A DNA stretch of 64,000 nucleotides from Streptomyces lichenis (lineage in GTDB: Bacteria > Actinomycetota > Actinomycetes > Streptomycetales > Streptomycetaceae). The DNA is taken from positions 1 to 64,000 of the forward strand of contig NZ_JALPTH010000002.1 of the NCBI RefSeq assembly GCF_023218175.1, in the 5' to 3' direction. The notes under the pieces are model-generated. The model ran no database searches. It worked only from the letters and a program-made list of their open reading frames with translations, and had not been told where the DNA came from. Within the stretch, counting starts at the first letter, position 1; each line of letters opens with the position of its first letter. The position numbers and the translations under genes were made by a program. Positions 44,340-53,169 of the stretch are shown here, piece by piece.

Positions 44340-45809
44340 ATGCTCGCCGCCATGCCGTCCAGCTCACCCAAACGCCCCGAACCGGGCGAAGGCCATATAC
44401 GGACCCGCCGTTCCGGCCGTATCCGTGACCGTGGTGACGCCTGCCCCGGGGCGCTGCGGCTGCACCGCGCGGACGACGGCGCGCTGGCCCGGTTGCGGCT
44501 GCCCACCGGTGTCCTCACCGAGCACCAGACACGGGTGCTGGCGGACGCCGCCGACCGGCTGGGCGACGGCCACCTCTCGCTCACCTCGCGCGGCAACCTG
44601 GAGCTGCGCGGCCTCGGCGAGAGCTGCGGGCTGGAGCTGGCCGAGCTGCTGCGCGGCGCCGGACTGCTGCCGGACTCCGAGGCGCATGAGCGGATACGCA
44701 ACATGGTCGTCTCGCCCCTGGCGGGCCCCCGGGTGCAGGCCGCGGCCCATGCGTTGGACGCGCTGCTGTGCGGGGAGGCCTGGACGACCGGGCTCTCCGG
44801 GCGCTTCCTGTTCGCGGTGGACGACGGCCGGGGGGACGTGGCGGCGCTCGGCGCGGATGTGACCCTGCGGGCGGCGGCGGACGGGGACTTCACAACCGGC
44901 GGGGACTCCGAGGCCGGCGGGGACTTCGAGGCTCATGGGGACTCCACAGCCGATCGGGACCTCCCAGCCGATGGGGACTTCAGGGCTGATGGGGACTGCG
45001 GGGCCGGCGGGGGCTGCGGGGCCGGCGGGGGCTGCGGGGCCGGCGGGGCCTTCCTCCTCGTCGTCGCCGACCAGGCGTACGAGGTCGCCGGAGCCGACGC
45101 CCCGGCCGCCGCGCTGGCCGCCGCCCGGGCCTTTCTGACCGCCGCCGAGGCCGCCGGAACCGGTGCCTGGCGGATCGGTGAACTGCCCGACGGCGGACGC
45201 GGGATGGAGGTGGCCGAGGAGCTGGCCCGGGCGGGAGTGACGGCCTCCCCCGCCGCCCGGCCGGTCACCCCCTCGGCAGGCTCCGGCCCCCCGCCGCCCG
45301 GCATCCTCGACGGCGGCTTCATCTCCGTGTCGGCCCGGCTCGGCCGGGTGACCAGCGACCATTTCCGCGCGCTGCTGCCGGCCGCCGAGATACGGGTCAC
45401 CCCCTGGCGCGGGTTCGTCCTCCCCGCCTGGCCGGACGAGGCTGCCGCCCGGGACCGGCTGGCCGAGCTGGCGGCGGCCGGCTACCTCACCGCCCCGGAC
45501 ACGCCCTGGGCCACAGTGAGCGCCTGCACCGGGCGGCCCGGCTGCGCCAAGTCGCTGGCCGACGTCCGGGGGGACGCCCGCCCGCTGGGCGGTGGGCTCC
45601 CGGTCCACTGGTCCGGCTGCGAGCGGCGCTGCGGGCACCCGCGCGGCGACTGGGTCGACATGGTCGCCACCGGTGAGGGCTCCTACCAGCAGACGGTGCA
45701 CACTCGTGCGGGTGCGCCCGGCGCGATGTTTCACGTGAAACACGGTGTCGCACAGGATGTTTCACGTGAAACCGTCCCCGGGCCCCGCCCACCCCTCCAT
45801 GACCAATGA
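44340..45809 (+). CDS. cobG: Precorrin-3B synthase-like protein CobG
   Basis: A 489-residue homologue of the sulfite/nitrite-reductase ferredoxin half that contracts the corrin ring using O2 in the aerobic pathway. The Fe4S4 cysteines are visible as C396-x5-C402 ([12 protein letters not shown]) and C427-x3-C431 ([17 protein letters not shown]). A low-complexity insert of about 55 residues (many GGD, ADGD, GGGCGAG units) interrupts residues about 180-235. The C-terminus contains MFHVKH and VSRET, translated parS sites. ATG 44340 has AGAGG eight bases upstream; 44352 is an alternative. Confidence 0.85.
   Translation: MLAAMPSSSPKRPEPGEGHIRTRRSGRIRDRGDACPGALRLHRADDGALARLRLPTGVLTEHQTRVLADAADRLGDGHLSLTSRGNLELRGLGESCGLELAELLRGAGLLPDSEAHERIRNMVVSPLAGPRVQAAAHALDALLCGEAWTTGLSGRFLFAVDDGRGDVAALGADVTLRAAADGDFTTGGDSEAGGDFEAHGDSTADRDLPADGDFRADGDCGAGGGCGAGGGCGAGGAFLLVVADQAYEVAGADAPAAALAAARAFLTAAEAAGTGAWRIGELPDGGRGMEVAEELARAGVTASPAARPVTPSAGSGPPPPGILDGGFISVSARLGRVTSDHFRALLPAAEIRVTPWRGFVLPAWPDEAAARDRLAELAAAGYLTAPDTPWATVSACTGRPGCAKSLADVRGDARPLGGGLPVHWSGCERRCGHPRGDWVDMVATGEGSYQQTVHTRAGAPGAMFHVKHGVAQDVSRETVPGPRPPLHDQ
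45728..45741. other. parS: parS inside the 3' end of cobG
   Basis: GTTTCACGTGAAAC with T/A flanks (45727-45742), a perfect 16-base palindrome. Read in the cobG frame it encodes MFHVKH. Confidence 0.93.
45759..45772. other. parS: Second parS inside the 3' end of cobG
   Basis: GTTTCACGTGAAAC (15 of 16 to the extended consensus), 31 bases after the first copy. Read in the cobG frame it encodes DVSRET. Paired parS sites can act together in ParB loading. Confidence 0.92.
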
Positions 45810-45810
45810 G

Positions 45811-46485
45811 ATGAGCGAGAGCAGCACAGTGACAGGGTTCGACGCATCCGCCTCCGCGGACGGCTACGCCTACGAGAAGGACGGGGCGGAGATCTACCGC
45901 CAGTCCTTCGCCACGATCCGCGCCGAGGCGGACCTCGCGGGCCTGCCGGCCGAGGTGAGCCAGGTCGCCGTACGGATGATCCACGCCTGCGGGATGACCG
46001 ACCTGGTCCGCGACCTCGCCTACAGCCCGGACGTCGTCCTGCGGGCCCGGGCCGCGCTGCGCGCCGGGGCGCCGATCCTGTGCGATGCGCGGATGGTCGC
46101 CAGCGGGGTCACCCGCAAGCGGCTGCCCGCGGAGAACGAGGTGCTCTGCACCCTGTCCGACCCGGCCGTCCCGGCGCTCGCGGCCGAACTGGGCACCACC
46201 CGCAGCGCCGCCGCGCTGGAGCTGTGGCGGGACCGGCTGGAAGGCTCGGTGGTGGCCATCGGCAACGCGCCCACCGCGCTGTTCCGGCTGCTGGAGATGA
46301 TCGCCGAGGGGGCGCCCCGCCCGGCGGCCGTGCTCGGCATCCCGGTGGGTTTCATCGGCGCGGCCGAGTCCAAGGAGGCGCTGGCGGCCACCGAGGGTCT
46401 GGAGTACCTGGTGGTCCGGGGCCGGCGCGGCGGCAGTGCGATGGTGGCGGCGGCGGTCAACGCGATCGCGAGCGAGGCGGAGTGA
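45811..46485 (+). CDS. cobH: Precorrin-8X methylmutase (CobH/CbiC)
   Basis: A 224-residue enzyme that moves the C11 methyl group to C12, producing hydrogenobyrinate. Family signatures include [20 protein letters not shown] (catalytic histidine) and [21 protein letters not shown], ending with [21 protein letters not shown] 45811 is preferred; in-frame ATG 45799 and GTG 45829 are possible. It begins two bases after the cobG stop and its stop is a few bases before cobIJ, so the three form one operon. Confidence 0.95.
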   Translation: MSESSTVTGFDASASADGYAYEKDGAEIYRQSFATIRAEADLAGLPAEVSQVAVRMIHACGMTDLVRDLAYSPDVVLRARAALRAGAPILCDARMVASGVTRKRLPAENEVLCTLSDPAVPALAAELGTTRSAAALELWRDRLEGSVVAIGNAPTALFRLLEMIAEGAPRPAAVLGIPVGFIGAAESKEALAATEGLEYLVVRGRRGGSAMVAAAVNAIASEAE

Positions 46486-46490
46486 GCACC

Positions 46491-48059
46491 ATGGACAGCG
46501 GTCACGCGATGGACAGCGACCGGACGGAGCCGGTGTCGGTGACGGAGACGGAGGAGCAAGCTCTCCCGCCCGGGAAGCTGTACGGGGTGGGGCTCGGGCC
46601 CGGCGACCCCTCGCTGATGACCGTACGGGCCGTCGAGGCCATCGCGGCGGCCGATGTGGTCGCGTACCACTCGGCCCGGCACGGCCGGTCCATCGCGCGC
46701 TCCATCGCGGCCAAGCACATCCGCGAGGACCACATCGAGGAGCGGCTGATGTACCCGCTCACCGTGGAGACCACCGACCACCCCGGCGGCTACCGGGGCG
46801 CGCTGGACGACTTCTACGCGGAGGCCTCCGCCCGGCTGGCCGCGCACCTGGACGCGGGGCGCACGGTGGCGGTGCTGGCCGAGGGCGATCCGCTCTTCTA
46901 CGGCTCTTACCAGCACATGCACAAGCGGCTGGCGCACCGCTACGACACCGAGGTGATCCCCGGGGTGACCTCGGTCAGCGCCTCGGCGGCCCGGCTGGGT
47001 GAGCCGCTGTGCGAGGCCGAGGAGACGCTGACGATCATCCCCGGCACCCTGCCGGAGGAGGAGCTGACGGCCCGGCTGGCCGCCGCCGACTCGGCGGTGG
47101 TGATGAAGCTCGGCCGCACCTTCCCGGCCGTGCGCCGGGCGCTGGAGCGGGCCGGGCGGCTGGAGGACGCCCGGTATGTGGAGCGCGCCACGATGGCGGG
47201 TGAGCGCACCGGCCGGCTGACGGACGTGGACCCCGAGTCGGTGCCGTACTTCTCGGTGGCGGTGCTGCCGTCCCGGATCGACGCCGCACCGCCGGAGCCC
47301 CGCCCCGGGTCGGGTGAGGTCCTGGTGGTCGGCACCGGCCCGGCGGGCGCGGGCTGGCTCACCCCGGAGTCCCGCGGGGCGCTGGCCTCCGCCACCGACC
47401 TGGTCGGCTACACCACCTACCTGGCCCGGGTGCCGGAGCGGCCCGGGCAGCGGCGGCACGGCTCGGACAACAAGGTCGAGTCCGAACGCGCCGAGTTCGC
47501 CCTGGACCTGGCCCGGCGCGGGCACCGGGTCGCGGTGGTCTCCGGCGGCGACCCGGGCGTGTTCGCCATGGCGACCGCCGTCCTCGACGTGGCCGCGCAG
47601 GAGGCGTACGCGGACGTGCCGGTCCGGGTGCTGCCCGGGGTGACCGCGGCCAACGCGGCGGCCGCCAAGGCCGGGGCGCCGCTGGGCCACGACTACGCGA
47701 CCATCTCGCTCTCCGACCGGCTCAAGCCCTGGGAGGTGATCGCCCGCCGCCTCGCCGCCGCGGCCGCCGCCGACCTGGTGCTGGCCCTGTACAACCCCGG
47801 CTCGGCCAGCCGCACCTGGCAGGTCGCCAAGGCCCGCGAACTCCTCCTGGAACACCGCGCCCCGGACACCCCCGTGGTCGTCGCCCGCGACGTCGGCGGC
47901 CCCGAGGAGTCGGTCCGCGTCCTCCCCCTCGCCGACCTGGACCCCGCCGAGGTCGACATGCGCACCCTGCTGCTGATCGGCTCCTCCCAGACCCGCACCA
48001 CCACCCGCCCCGACGGCACCCGGCTGGCCTGGACCCCGAGGACCTACCCGGACAGCTGA
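46491..48059 (+). CDS. cobIJ: Fused CobI-CobJ (precorrin-2 C20- / precorrin-3B C17-methyltransferase)
   Basis: A 522-residue fusion of two tetrapyrrole methylases. The CobI-like half (about 30-265) has YGVGLGPGDPSLMTVRAVEA and VAVLAEGDPLFYGSYQHM; the CobJ-like half (about 275-510) has VVGTGPAGAGWLTPESRGAL, VSGGDPGVFAMA and VLPGVTAANAAAAKAGAPLGHD. Both use SAM. The fusion is common in Streptomyces and yields two steps in one protein. ATG 46491 follows GGAG; GTG 46482, overlapping the cobH stop (GTGA), is an alternative. Confidence 0.94.
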   Translation: MDSGHAMDSDRTEPVSVTETEEQALPPGKLYGVGLGPGDPSLMTVRAVEAIAAADVVAYHSARHGRSIARSIAAKHIREDHIEERLMYPLTVETTDHPGGYRGALDDFYAEASARLAAHLDAGRTVAVLAEGDPLFYGSYQHMHKRLAHRYDTEVIPGVTSVSASAARLGEPLCEAEETLTIIPGTLPEEELTARLAAADSAVVMKLGRTFPAVRRALERAGRLEDARYVERATMAGERTGRLTDVDPESVPYFSVAVLPSRIDAAPPEPRPGSGEVLVVGTGPAGAGWLTPESRGALASATDLVGYTTYLARVPERPGQRRHGSDNKVESERAEFALDLARRGHRVAVVSGGDPGVFAMATAVLDVAAQEAYADVPVRVLPGVTAANAAAAKAGAPLGHDYATISLSDRLKPWEVIARRLAAAAAADLVLALYNPGSASRTWQVAKARELLLEHRAPDTPVVVARDVGGPEESVRVLPLADLDPAEVDMRTLLLIGSSQTRTTTRPDGTRLAWTPRTYPDS

Positions 48060-48090
48060 GCCCCCCGCCGGACAACGGCCGCCGGGGCTC
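48058..48090. terminator. Bidirectional terminator between cobIJ and cobK
   Basis: GAGCCCCCCG (48058-48067) pairs with CGGGGCTC (48083-48090) around an inner CCG/CGG stem, overlapping the cobIJ stop and separating the convergent cobK. Confidence 0.55.
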
Positions 48091-48093
48091 CGG

Positions 48094-48849
48094 TCAGGGT
48101 CGGGCCAGGGCTCTCGCCCAGCCCGCTGCCTCGGGGACGGTGGTGGTGACGGGGGTGCCGGGTGGGGTCGGGGGGCGGTCGACGATGACGACGGGGATGG
48201 CCGCCTCGCGGGCGGCGGTGAGCTTGGGGGCGGTGGCGGCGCCGCCGCTGTCCTTGGTGACCAGCACATCGACGGCGTAGTGGCGCAGCAGCTCCCGCTC
48301 GCCGTCCAGGGTGAAGGGGCCCCGGTCGAGCAGCACCTCCAGGCGCGGCGGGTGCGGCGGCTCGGGCGGGTCCACGGAGCGGACCAGGAACCAGGGGTCG
48401 GCCAGGTGCGCGAAGGCGGCGAGGCCCATCCGGCCGGTGGTCAGGAAGACGCGGCGCCCCAGCCGCGCGGCGGTCTCGGCGGCCTCGGGGAGGCCGGGCA
48501 CCCGGTGCCAGTCGTCGCCCTCGGTGGGGGCCCAGGCGGGTCGGCGCAGCACCAGCAGGGGGATCGCGGCGTCGCGGGCGGCGCGGGCCGCGTGGGAGCT
48601 GATCGTCTCGGCGAAGGGATGGGTGGCGTCGATGACCGCGTCCACCCGGTGCTCGCCCAGCCAGCGGGTGAGGCCCTCGACCCCGCCGAAGCCGCCGATC
48701 TGCACCTCGCCACCGGCCGGCAGCCGGGGCGCGGCCACCCGGCCGGCGAGCGAGCTGGTGACCCGGAGGGGCGGGGCGGCGGACGGCGAGGTGAGCTCCT
48801 CCGCGAGCCGGCGGGCCTCGGTGGTGCCGCCCAGAATCAGCAGGTGCAC
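48094..48849 (-). CDS. cobK: Cobalt-precorrin-6A reductase (CobK)
   Basis: A 251-residue NADPH-dependent reductase. The N-terminus LLILGGTTEARRLAEELT binds the nucleotide; VDAVIDATHPFAETISSHAARAA and FLTTGRMGLAAFAHL are characteristic. It reduces precorrin-6A to 6B. GTG 48849 is used (weak GGACC upstream). It is separated from cobM by a 165-base gap that contains a tandem repeat. Last gene of the minus-strand cobL-cobM-cobK operon. Confidence 0.93.
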   Translation of the reverse strand: MHLLILGGTTEARRLAEELTSPSAAPPLRVTSSLAGRVAAPRLPAGGEVQIGGFGGVEGLTRWLGEHRVDAVIDATHPFAETISSHAARAARDAAIPLLVLRRPAWAPTEGDDWHRVPGLPEAAETAARLGRRVFLTTGRMGLAAFAHLADPWFLVRSVDPPEPPHPPRLEVLLDRGPFTLDGERELLRHYAVDVLVTKDSGGAATAPKLTAAREAAIPVVIVDRPPTPPGTPVTTTVPEAAGWARALARP

Positions 48850-48922
48850 GAGAGGTCCAGGGTCCTTCCATGATGGGGAGGGGGCTAGGCCGCCACCGGC
48901 CACCGACCGGGCCGCCACCGGC

Positions 48923-49002
48923 CAGGCGGTCAGGCGGTCAGGCGGTCAGGCGGTCAGGCGGTCAGGCGGTCAGGCGGCCAGGCGGCCAGGCGGTCAGGCG
49001 GC
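48923..49002. repeat. 8-bp tandem repeat (10 copies) between cobM and cobK
   Basis: Ten contiguous octamers CAGGCGG(T/C), seven ending in T and three in C, fill the middle of the gap upstream of cobK. The repeat is noncoding. Its period is not a multiple of three, so it does not look like a former coding tract. Confidence 0.93.
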
Positions 49003-49014
49003 CGAGGGACGGTG

Positions 49015-49764
49015 TCAGCAGGTGTGGCGGTCGCGCTCCGGCGAGTAGAGGTGGCTGTCGCGGAACTGGGTGGCGGCCAGGGTGCGGCCCACGATGATCA
49101 CCGCGGTACGGGTGATGCCGGCGGCCCTGGTCGCCTCCGCGATGTCCGCCAGGGTGCCGCGCAGCACGATCTCGTCGGGGCGGCTGGCCAGGGCGACCAC
49201 GGCGGCCGGGCAGTCGGCGCCGTAGTGCGGGGTCAGCTCGGCCACCACCCGGTCCACGTAGCGGGCCGCCAGGTGCAGCACGATCAGGGCGCCGGAGCGG
49301 CCCAGGGTGGCCAGGTCCTCGCCGGGCGGCATCGCGGTGGCCTGTTCGGCGATCCGGGTCAGGATCACCGTCTGGCCCACCGTCGGCACGGTCAGCTCCC
49401 GCTTGAGGGAGGCCGCCGCCGCGGCGAACGCGGGCACCCCCGGCACCACCTCGTACGGCACCCCGGCCGCGTCCAGCCGCCGCATCTGCTCGGCGACCGC
49501 GCTGAACACGGCCGGGTCGCCGGAGTGCAGCCGGGCCACGTCCTGCCCCGCCTCATGGGCGGCGACCAGTTCGGCGGTGATGGCGTCCAGGTCGAGCCGG
49601 GCGGTGTCCACCAGACGGGCGTCCGGCGGGCACTCGGCCAGCAGCTCGGGCGGCACCAGCGAACCCGCGTAGAGGCAGACCCGGCAGGAGGCGAGCAGCC
49701 GCGCCCCGCGCACGGTGATCAGATCGGCGGCGCCGGGGCCGGCCCCGATGAAGTAGACGGTCAT
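49015..49764 (-). CDS. cobM: Precorrin-4 C11-methyltransferase (CobM)
   Basis: A 249-residue tetrapyrrole methylase: MTVYFIGAGPGAADLITVRG and RLHSGDPAVFSAVAEQMRRL, then VPGVPAFAAAAASLKRELTVP and PDEIVLRGTLADIAEATRAAG. It methylates precorrin-4 at C11 with SAM. ATG 49764 lies six bases after the cobL stop, so the pair is tightly coupled. Full length for the family. Its C-terminus is followed by the octamer-repeat spacer. Confidence 0.96.
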   Translation of the reverse strand: MTVYFIGAGPGAADLITVRGARLLASCRVCLYAGSLVPPELLAECPPDARLVDTARLDLDAITAELVAAHEAGQDVARLHSGDPAVFSAVAEQMRRLDAAGVPYEVVPGVPAFAAAAASLKRELTVPTVGQTVILTRIAEQATAMPPGEDLATLGRSGALIVLHLAARYVDRVVAELTPHYGADCPAAVVALASRPDEIVLRGTLADIAEATRAAGITRTAVIIVGRTLAATQFRDSHLYSPERDRHTC

Positions 49765-49770
49765 GGGGCA

Positions 49771-51195
49771 TCACTTTCGTGCGGAGGGCGGAGGGCGGTG
49801 GGCGTCGCTGGGGGACGGGGGCGGGAGGGGGCCACCGCCGGATGACGGCCGGGGAGCGTCGCCGTCGTCGGACGGGGGCCGGGGGGCACCACTGCCGTCG
49901 GACGGGGGCCGGGGAGTTCCAGCGCCGGACGGGGGCTTGGTGGCGGACCACTGGGTGACCGGCATGGCCTGCCGCCAGCCGGTGAAGCCGCCCACCGGGA
50001 CGGCGTGCGCCACGGCGAGCCGGACCAGTTCGCCGCCGTGCCGGCGGTAGGCGTCGGCGAGCAGTGTCTCGGACTCCAGGGTCACCGTGTTGGCGACCAG
50101 CCGGCCGCCCGGCCGCAGCGCCGACCAGCAGGCCTCCAGCAGTCCGGGCGCGGTCAGCCCGCCGCCGACGAAGACCGCGTCGGGGGCGGGGAGGGCGGCG
50201 AGGCCGTCCGGGGCGGGCGCGTGCACGACCCGCAGCGCCGGTACGCCCAGCGCGGCGGCGTTCCGGCCGATCCGCTCCGCCCGCGCCCCGTCCCGTTCCA
50301 CCGCGATGGCCCGGCAGGAGCGGTGGGCCCGCATCCACTCCACGCCGATGGAGCCCGAACCGCCGCCGATGTCCCACAGCAGTTCTCCGGGGGCCGGGGC
50401 GAGGGCGGCGAGGGTGGCGGCCCGCACATGGCGCTTGGTGAGCTGGCCGTCGTGCTCGTACGCCTCGTCCGGCAGGCCGGGGACGGACCCGAGCCGCAGC
50501 GCTCCGGGCGCCCGGACACAGGAGACGGCCACGAGGTTGAGCGGGTCGCCGGGTGGGTGCGGCCAGTCGTCGGCGGTGCCGGTCAGGGTCCGCTCGCGGT
50601 CGGAGCCGAGCTGTTCGAGGACGGTGAGGGGGCTCGGCCCGTAGCCCCGGTCGCGGAGCAGCGCGGCGACCTCCCCGGGGGTGGCCGGCCCGGCGCTCAG
50701 CACCAGCAGCCGCCGCCCGTGGTGCAGCGCGGCGGCCAGCGCGGCGAGGGGGCGGCCGACCGCGGTGACGGTCTCGGTGTCCTCCACCGGCCAGCCGAGG
50801 CGGGCGCAGGCGTACGAGACGGAGGACGGGTGCGGCAGCACGCGCAGCCGGTCCGGGCCGACCGTCTCGCCGAGGGCGCGGCCGATCCCGTAGAACATCG
50901 GGTCGCCGCTGGCCGGCACGGCGATCCGGCGCCCGGTGTGCTCGGCGAGCAGCCGGGGCACGGCGGGCCGCAGCGGGGAGGGCCAGCCGATCCGCTCACC
51001 GGGGCACTCCTGTGGCGGCAGCAGGTCGAGCTGGCGGGCGCCGCCGATCAGCACCTCGGCCGCGCGCAGCGCCTCCCGGGAGGCCTCCGGCAGCCCGGCC
51101 CAGCCGTCGGCGCCGAGCCCCACGACGGTGACGGGGTGGGGGTGCCCGGTGGGCCGGGGGCCGGGGGACGGTTGCCCGGTGTCGGTGCTGCTCAC
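49771..51195 (-). CDS. cobL: Precorrin-6Y C5,15-methyltransferase, decarboxylating (CobL)
   Basis: A 474-residue fusion of a CbiE-like methylase half (VTVVGLGADGWAGLPEASREALRAAEVLIGG...) and a CbiT-like Rossmann half (LLWDIGGGSGSIGVEWMRAHRSCRA). It methylates C5 and C15 and decarboxylates the C12 acetate. The last ~50 residues are a repetitive Pro/Ser tail (PRPPSDGSGAPRPPSDD...). GTG 51195 has TAGGG upstream; GTG 51219 is an alternative. It heads the cobL-cobM-cobK operon. Confidence 0.95.
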   Translation of the reverse strand: MSSTDTGQPSPGPRPTGHPHPVTVVGLGADGWAGLPEASREALRAAEVLIGGARQLDLLPPQECPGERIGWPSPLRPAVPRLLAEHTGRRIAVPASGDPMFYGIGRALGETVGPDRLRVLPHPSSVSYACARLGWPVEDTETVTAVGRPLAALAAALHHGRRLLVLSAGPATPGEVAALLRDRGYGPSPLTVLEQLGSDRERTLTGTADDWPHPPGDPLNLVAVSCVRAPGALRLGSVPGLPDEAYEHDGQLTKRHVRAATLAALAPAPGELLWDIGGGSGSIGVEWMRAHRSCRAIAVERDGARAERIGRNAAALGVPALRVVHAPAPDGLAALPAPDAVFVGGGLTAPGLLEACWSALRPGGRLVANTVTLESETLLADAYRRHGGELVRLAVAHAVPVGGFTGWRQAMPVTQWSATKPPSGAGTPRPPSDGSGAPRPPSDDGDAPRPSSGGGPLPPPSPSDAHRPPPSARK

Positions 51196-51292
51196 GGCCG
51201 CGACCCTACCGGCCGCCACCCGAGCGCCCCGGCGGACCCCACCCCTGCGAGAGGGCGGAATAGCGGAGGCGGTGGCGCCGTTGAGCGAGATA

Positions 51293-51319
51293 GTTTAAGC
51301 TTCAACCAGTTGCTTCAAC
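51293..51319. promoter_or_regulatory. Paired GTTGAAGC-type operator candidate
   Basis: GTTTAAGCTTCAAC (51293-51306), a near-palindrome, is followed by GTTGCTTCAAC (51309-51319), 61 bases before the oxidoreductase gene. These resemble MarR-type operators; no regulator gene is adjacent. Confidence 0.45.
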
Positions 51320-51379
51320 AACCGCGGGAGCGGTCCGGTGAGAGACCGGGGCCCCGACGGAAGGCGAGAGGTGAGCACC

Positions 51380-52465
51380 ATGCAGTTCGGCATCTTCACC
51401 GTCGGCGATGTGACGACCGACCCCACCACCGGCCGCACCCCGACCGAGCACGAGCGCATCAAGGCGACCGTCGCCATCGCGCTCAAGGCCGAGGAGGTCG
51501 GGCTGGACGTCTTCGCCACCGGCGAGCACCACAACCCGCCGTTCGTCCCCTCCTCCCCCACCACCCTGCTCGGCCATATCGCGGCCCGCACCGAGCGGCT
51601 GATCCTCTCCACCTCCACCACCCTGATCACCACCAACGACCCGGTGAAGATCGCCGAGGACTACGCGGTCCTCCAGCACCTCGCCGACGGCCGGGTGGAC
51701 CTGATGATGGGGCGCGGCAACACCGGGCCGGTCTACCCGTGGTTCGGCCAGGACATCCGCCAGGGCATCCCGCTCGCCATCGAGAACTACGCCCTGCTGC
51801 ACCGGCTGTGGCGCGAGGACGTGGTCGACTGGGAGGGCACGTTCCGCTCCCCGCTCCAGGGGTTCACCGCCACCCCGCGCCCGCTGGACGGCATCCCGCC
51901 GTTCGTCTGGCACGGCTCGATCCGCTCCCCGGAGATCGCCGAGCAGGCCGCCTACTACGGTGACGGCTTCTTCCACAACAACATCTTCTGGCCGCAGGAG
52001 CACACCCGCCGGATGGTCGAGCTCTACCGCAAGCGGTACGCGCACTACGGCCACGGCACCCCCGAGCAGGCCATCGTCGGCCTCGGCGGCCAGGTGTTCA
52101 TGCGCCGCAACTCGCAGGACGCGGTACGGGAGTTCCGCCCGTACTTCGACAACGCGCCGGTCTACGGGCACGGCCCCTCGCTGGAGGACTTCACCGAGCA
52201 GACCCCGCTCACCGTCGGCTCCCCGCAGCAGGTGATCGAGCGGACCCTCGGCTTCCGCGAGGCGGTCGGCGACTACCAGCGCCAGCTGTTCCTGATGGAC
52301 CACGCCGGGCTGCCGCTGAAGACCGTGCTGGAGCAGCTGGACATCCTCGGCGAGGAGGTCGTCCCGGTGCTGCGCAAGGAGTTCGAGAACCTGCGCCCGG
52401 CAGACGTCCCCGCCACCGCGCCGCTGCACCCCGCGCTGACCGACACCGCCCCGGAGGCCTCGTGA
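51380..52465 (+). CDS. LLM-class flavin-dependent oxidoreductase
   Basis: A 361-residue luciferase-like monooxygenase of the CE1758 type. The TIM-barrel pattern is visible: FGIFTVGDVTTDPTTGRTPTEHERI, EEVGLDVFATGEHHNPPFVPSSP and RVDLMMGRGNTGPVYPWFGQ. It uses reduced FMN and O2 on an unknown substrate. ATG 51380 is chosen with GAGAGG upstream. Its stop overlaps the FMN reductase (TGATG), and such pairs (CE1758-CE1759) form two-component systems. Confidence 0.9.
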   Translation: MQFGIFTVGDVTTDPTTGRTPTEHERIKATVAIALKAEEVGLDVFATGEHHNPPFVPSSPTTLLGHIAARTERLILSTSTTLITTNDPVKIAEDYAVLQHLADGRVDLMMGRGNTGPVYPWFGQDIRQGIPLAIENYALLHRLWREDVVDWEGTFRSPLQGFTATPRPLDGIPPFVWHGSIRSPEIAEQAAYYGDGFFHNNIFWPQEHTRRMVELYRKRYAHYGHGTPEQAIVGLGGQVFMRRNSQDAVREFRPYFDNAPVYGHGPSLEDFTEQTPLTVGSPQQVIERTLGFREAVGDYQRQLFLMDHAGLPLKTVLEQLDILGEEVVPVLRKEFENLRPADVPATAPLHPALTDTAPEAS

Positions 52466-53151
52466 TGTCCCGCACCCCTGTCCGTGTCGTCGCCGTCTCG
52501 GCCGGGCTGAGCAGCCCGTCCTCCACCCGGCTGCTCGCCGACCGGCTCGCGGAGGCCGTCACCAAGGCCGCCGCCGCCCCGGTGGAGGTCCGGGTGGTGG
52601 AGCTGCGCGATCTGGCCGTGGACATCGCCAAGCACCTGGTCACCGGCTTCCCGCCGCCCGCGCTGCGCACCGCGCTGGACGCGGTGACCGGCGCGGACGG
52701 GCTGATCGCGGTCACCCCGGTCTTCACCGCCTCCTACAGCGGGCTGTTCAAGTCCTTCTTCGACCTGGTCGACCCGGACGCGCTGACCGGGATGCCCGTG
52801 CTGATCGGGGCGACCGGCGGCACCGCCCGGCACTCGCTGGTGCTGGAGCACGCGCTGCGCCCGCTCTTCGCCTACCTGCGGGCCGTGACCGTGCCCACCG
52901 CCGTCTACGCGGCCTCCGAGGACTGGGGCGCGGCCGGCGGGCGGAGCGGGGACGGCGGCCTGGCGGAGCGCATCACCCGGGCGGGCGGCGAGCTGGCCGC
53001 GCTGGTGGCGGGCCGCCCGGTTGCGGCGGCGCGTTCGGGTAAGGAGGACGGTGAGGGTGACCTGGACGGATCCCGGGCCAGGGGTGCGGAAAGGGACCTG
53101 GAAGCGGACCTCGTACCGTTCGAGCAGCAGCTTGCGCGGCTCGGCGGCTGA
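52465..53151 (+). CDS. NAD(P)H-dependent FMN reductase (CE1759 type)
   Basis: A 228-residue flavodoxin-like reductase that supplies FMNH2 to the monooxygenase upstream. VVAVSAGLSSPSSTRLLADRLAEAV and TPVFTASYSGLFKSFFDLVD are typical. The C-terminal ~45 residues are charged (SGKEDGEGDLDGS...). The ATG sits at the TGATG junction; a GTG start one codon upstream is equally possible. The pair is probably one operon. Confidence 0.9.
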   Translation: MSRTPVRVVAVSAGLSSPSSTRLLADRLAEAVTKAAAAPVEVRVVELRDLAVDIAKHLVTGFPPPALRTALDAVTGADGLIAVTPVFTASYSGLFKSFFDLVDPDALTGMPVLIGATGGTARHSLVLEHALRPLFAYLRAVTVPTAVYAASEDWGAAGGRSGDGGLAERITRAGGELAALVAGRPVAAARSGKEDGEGDLDGSRARGAERDLEADLVPFEQQLARLGG

Positions 53152-53169
53152 CACGCGGAGGTGGTGGCC

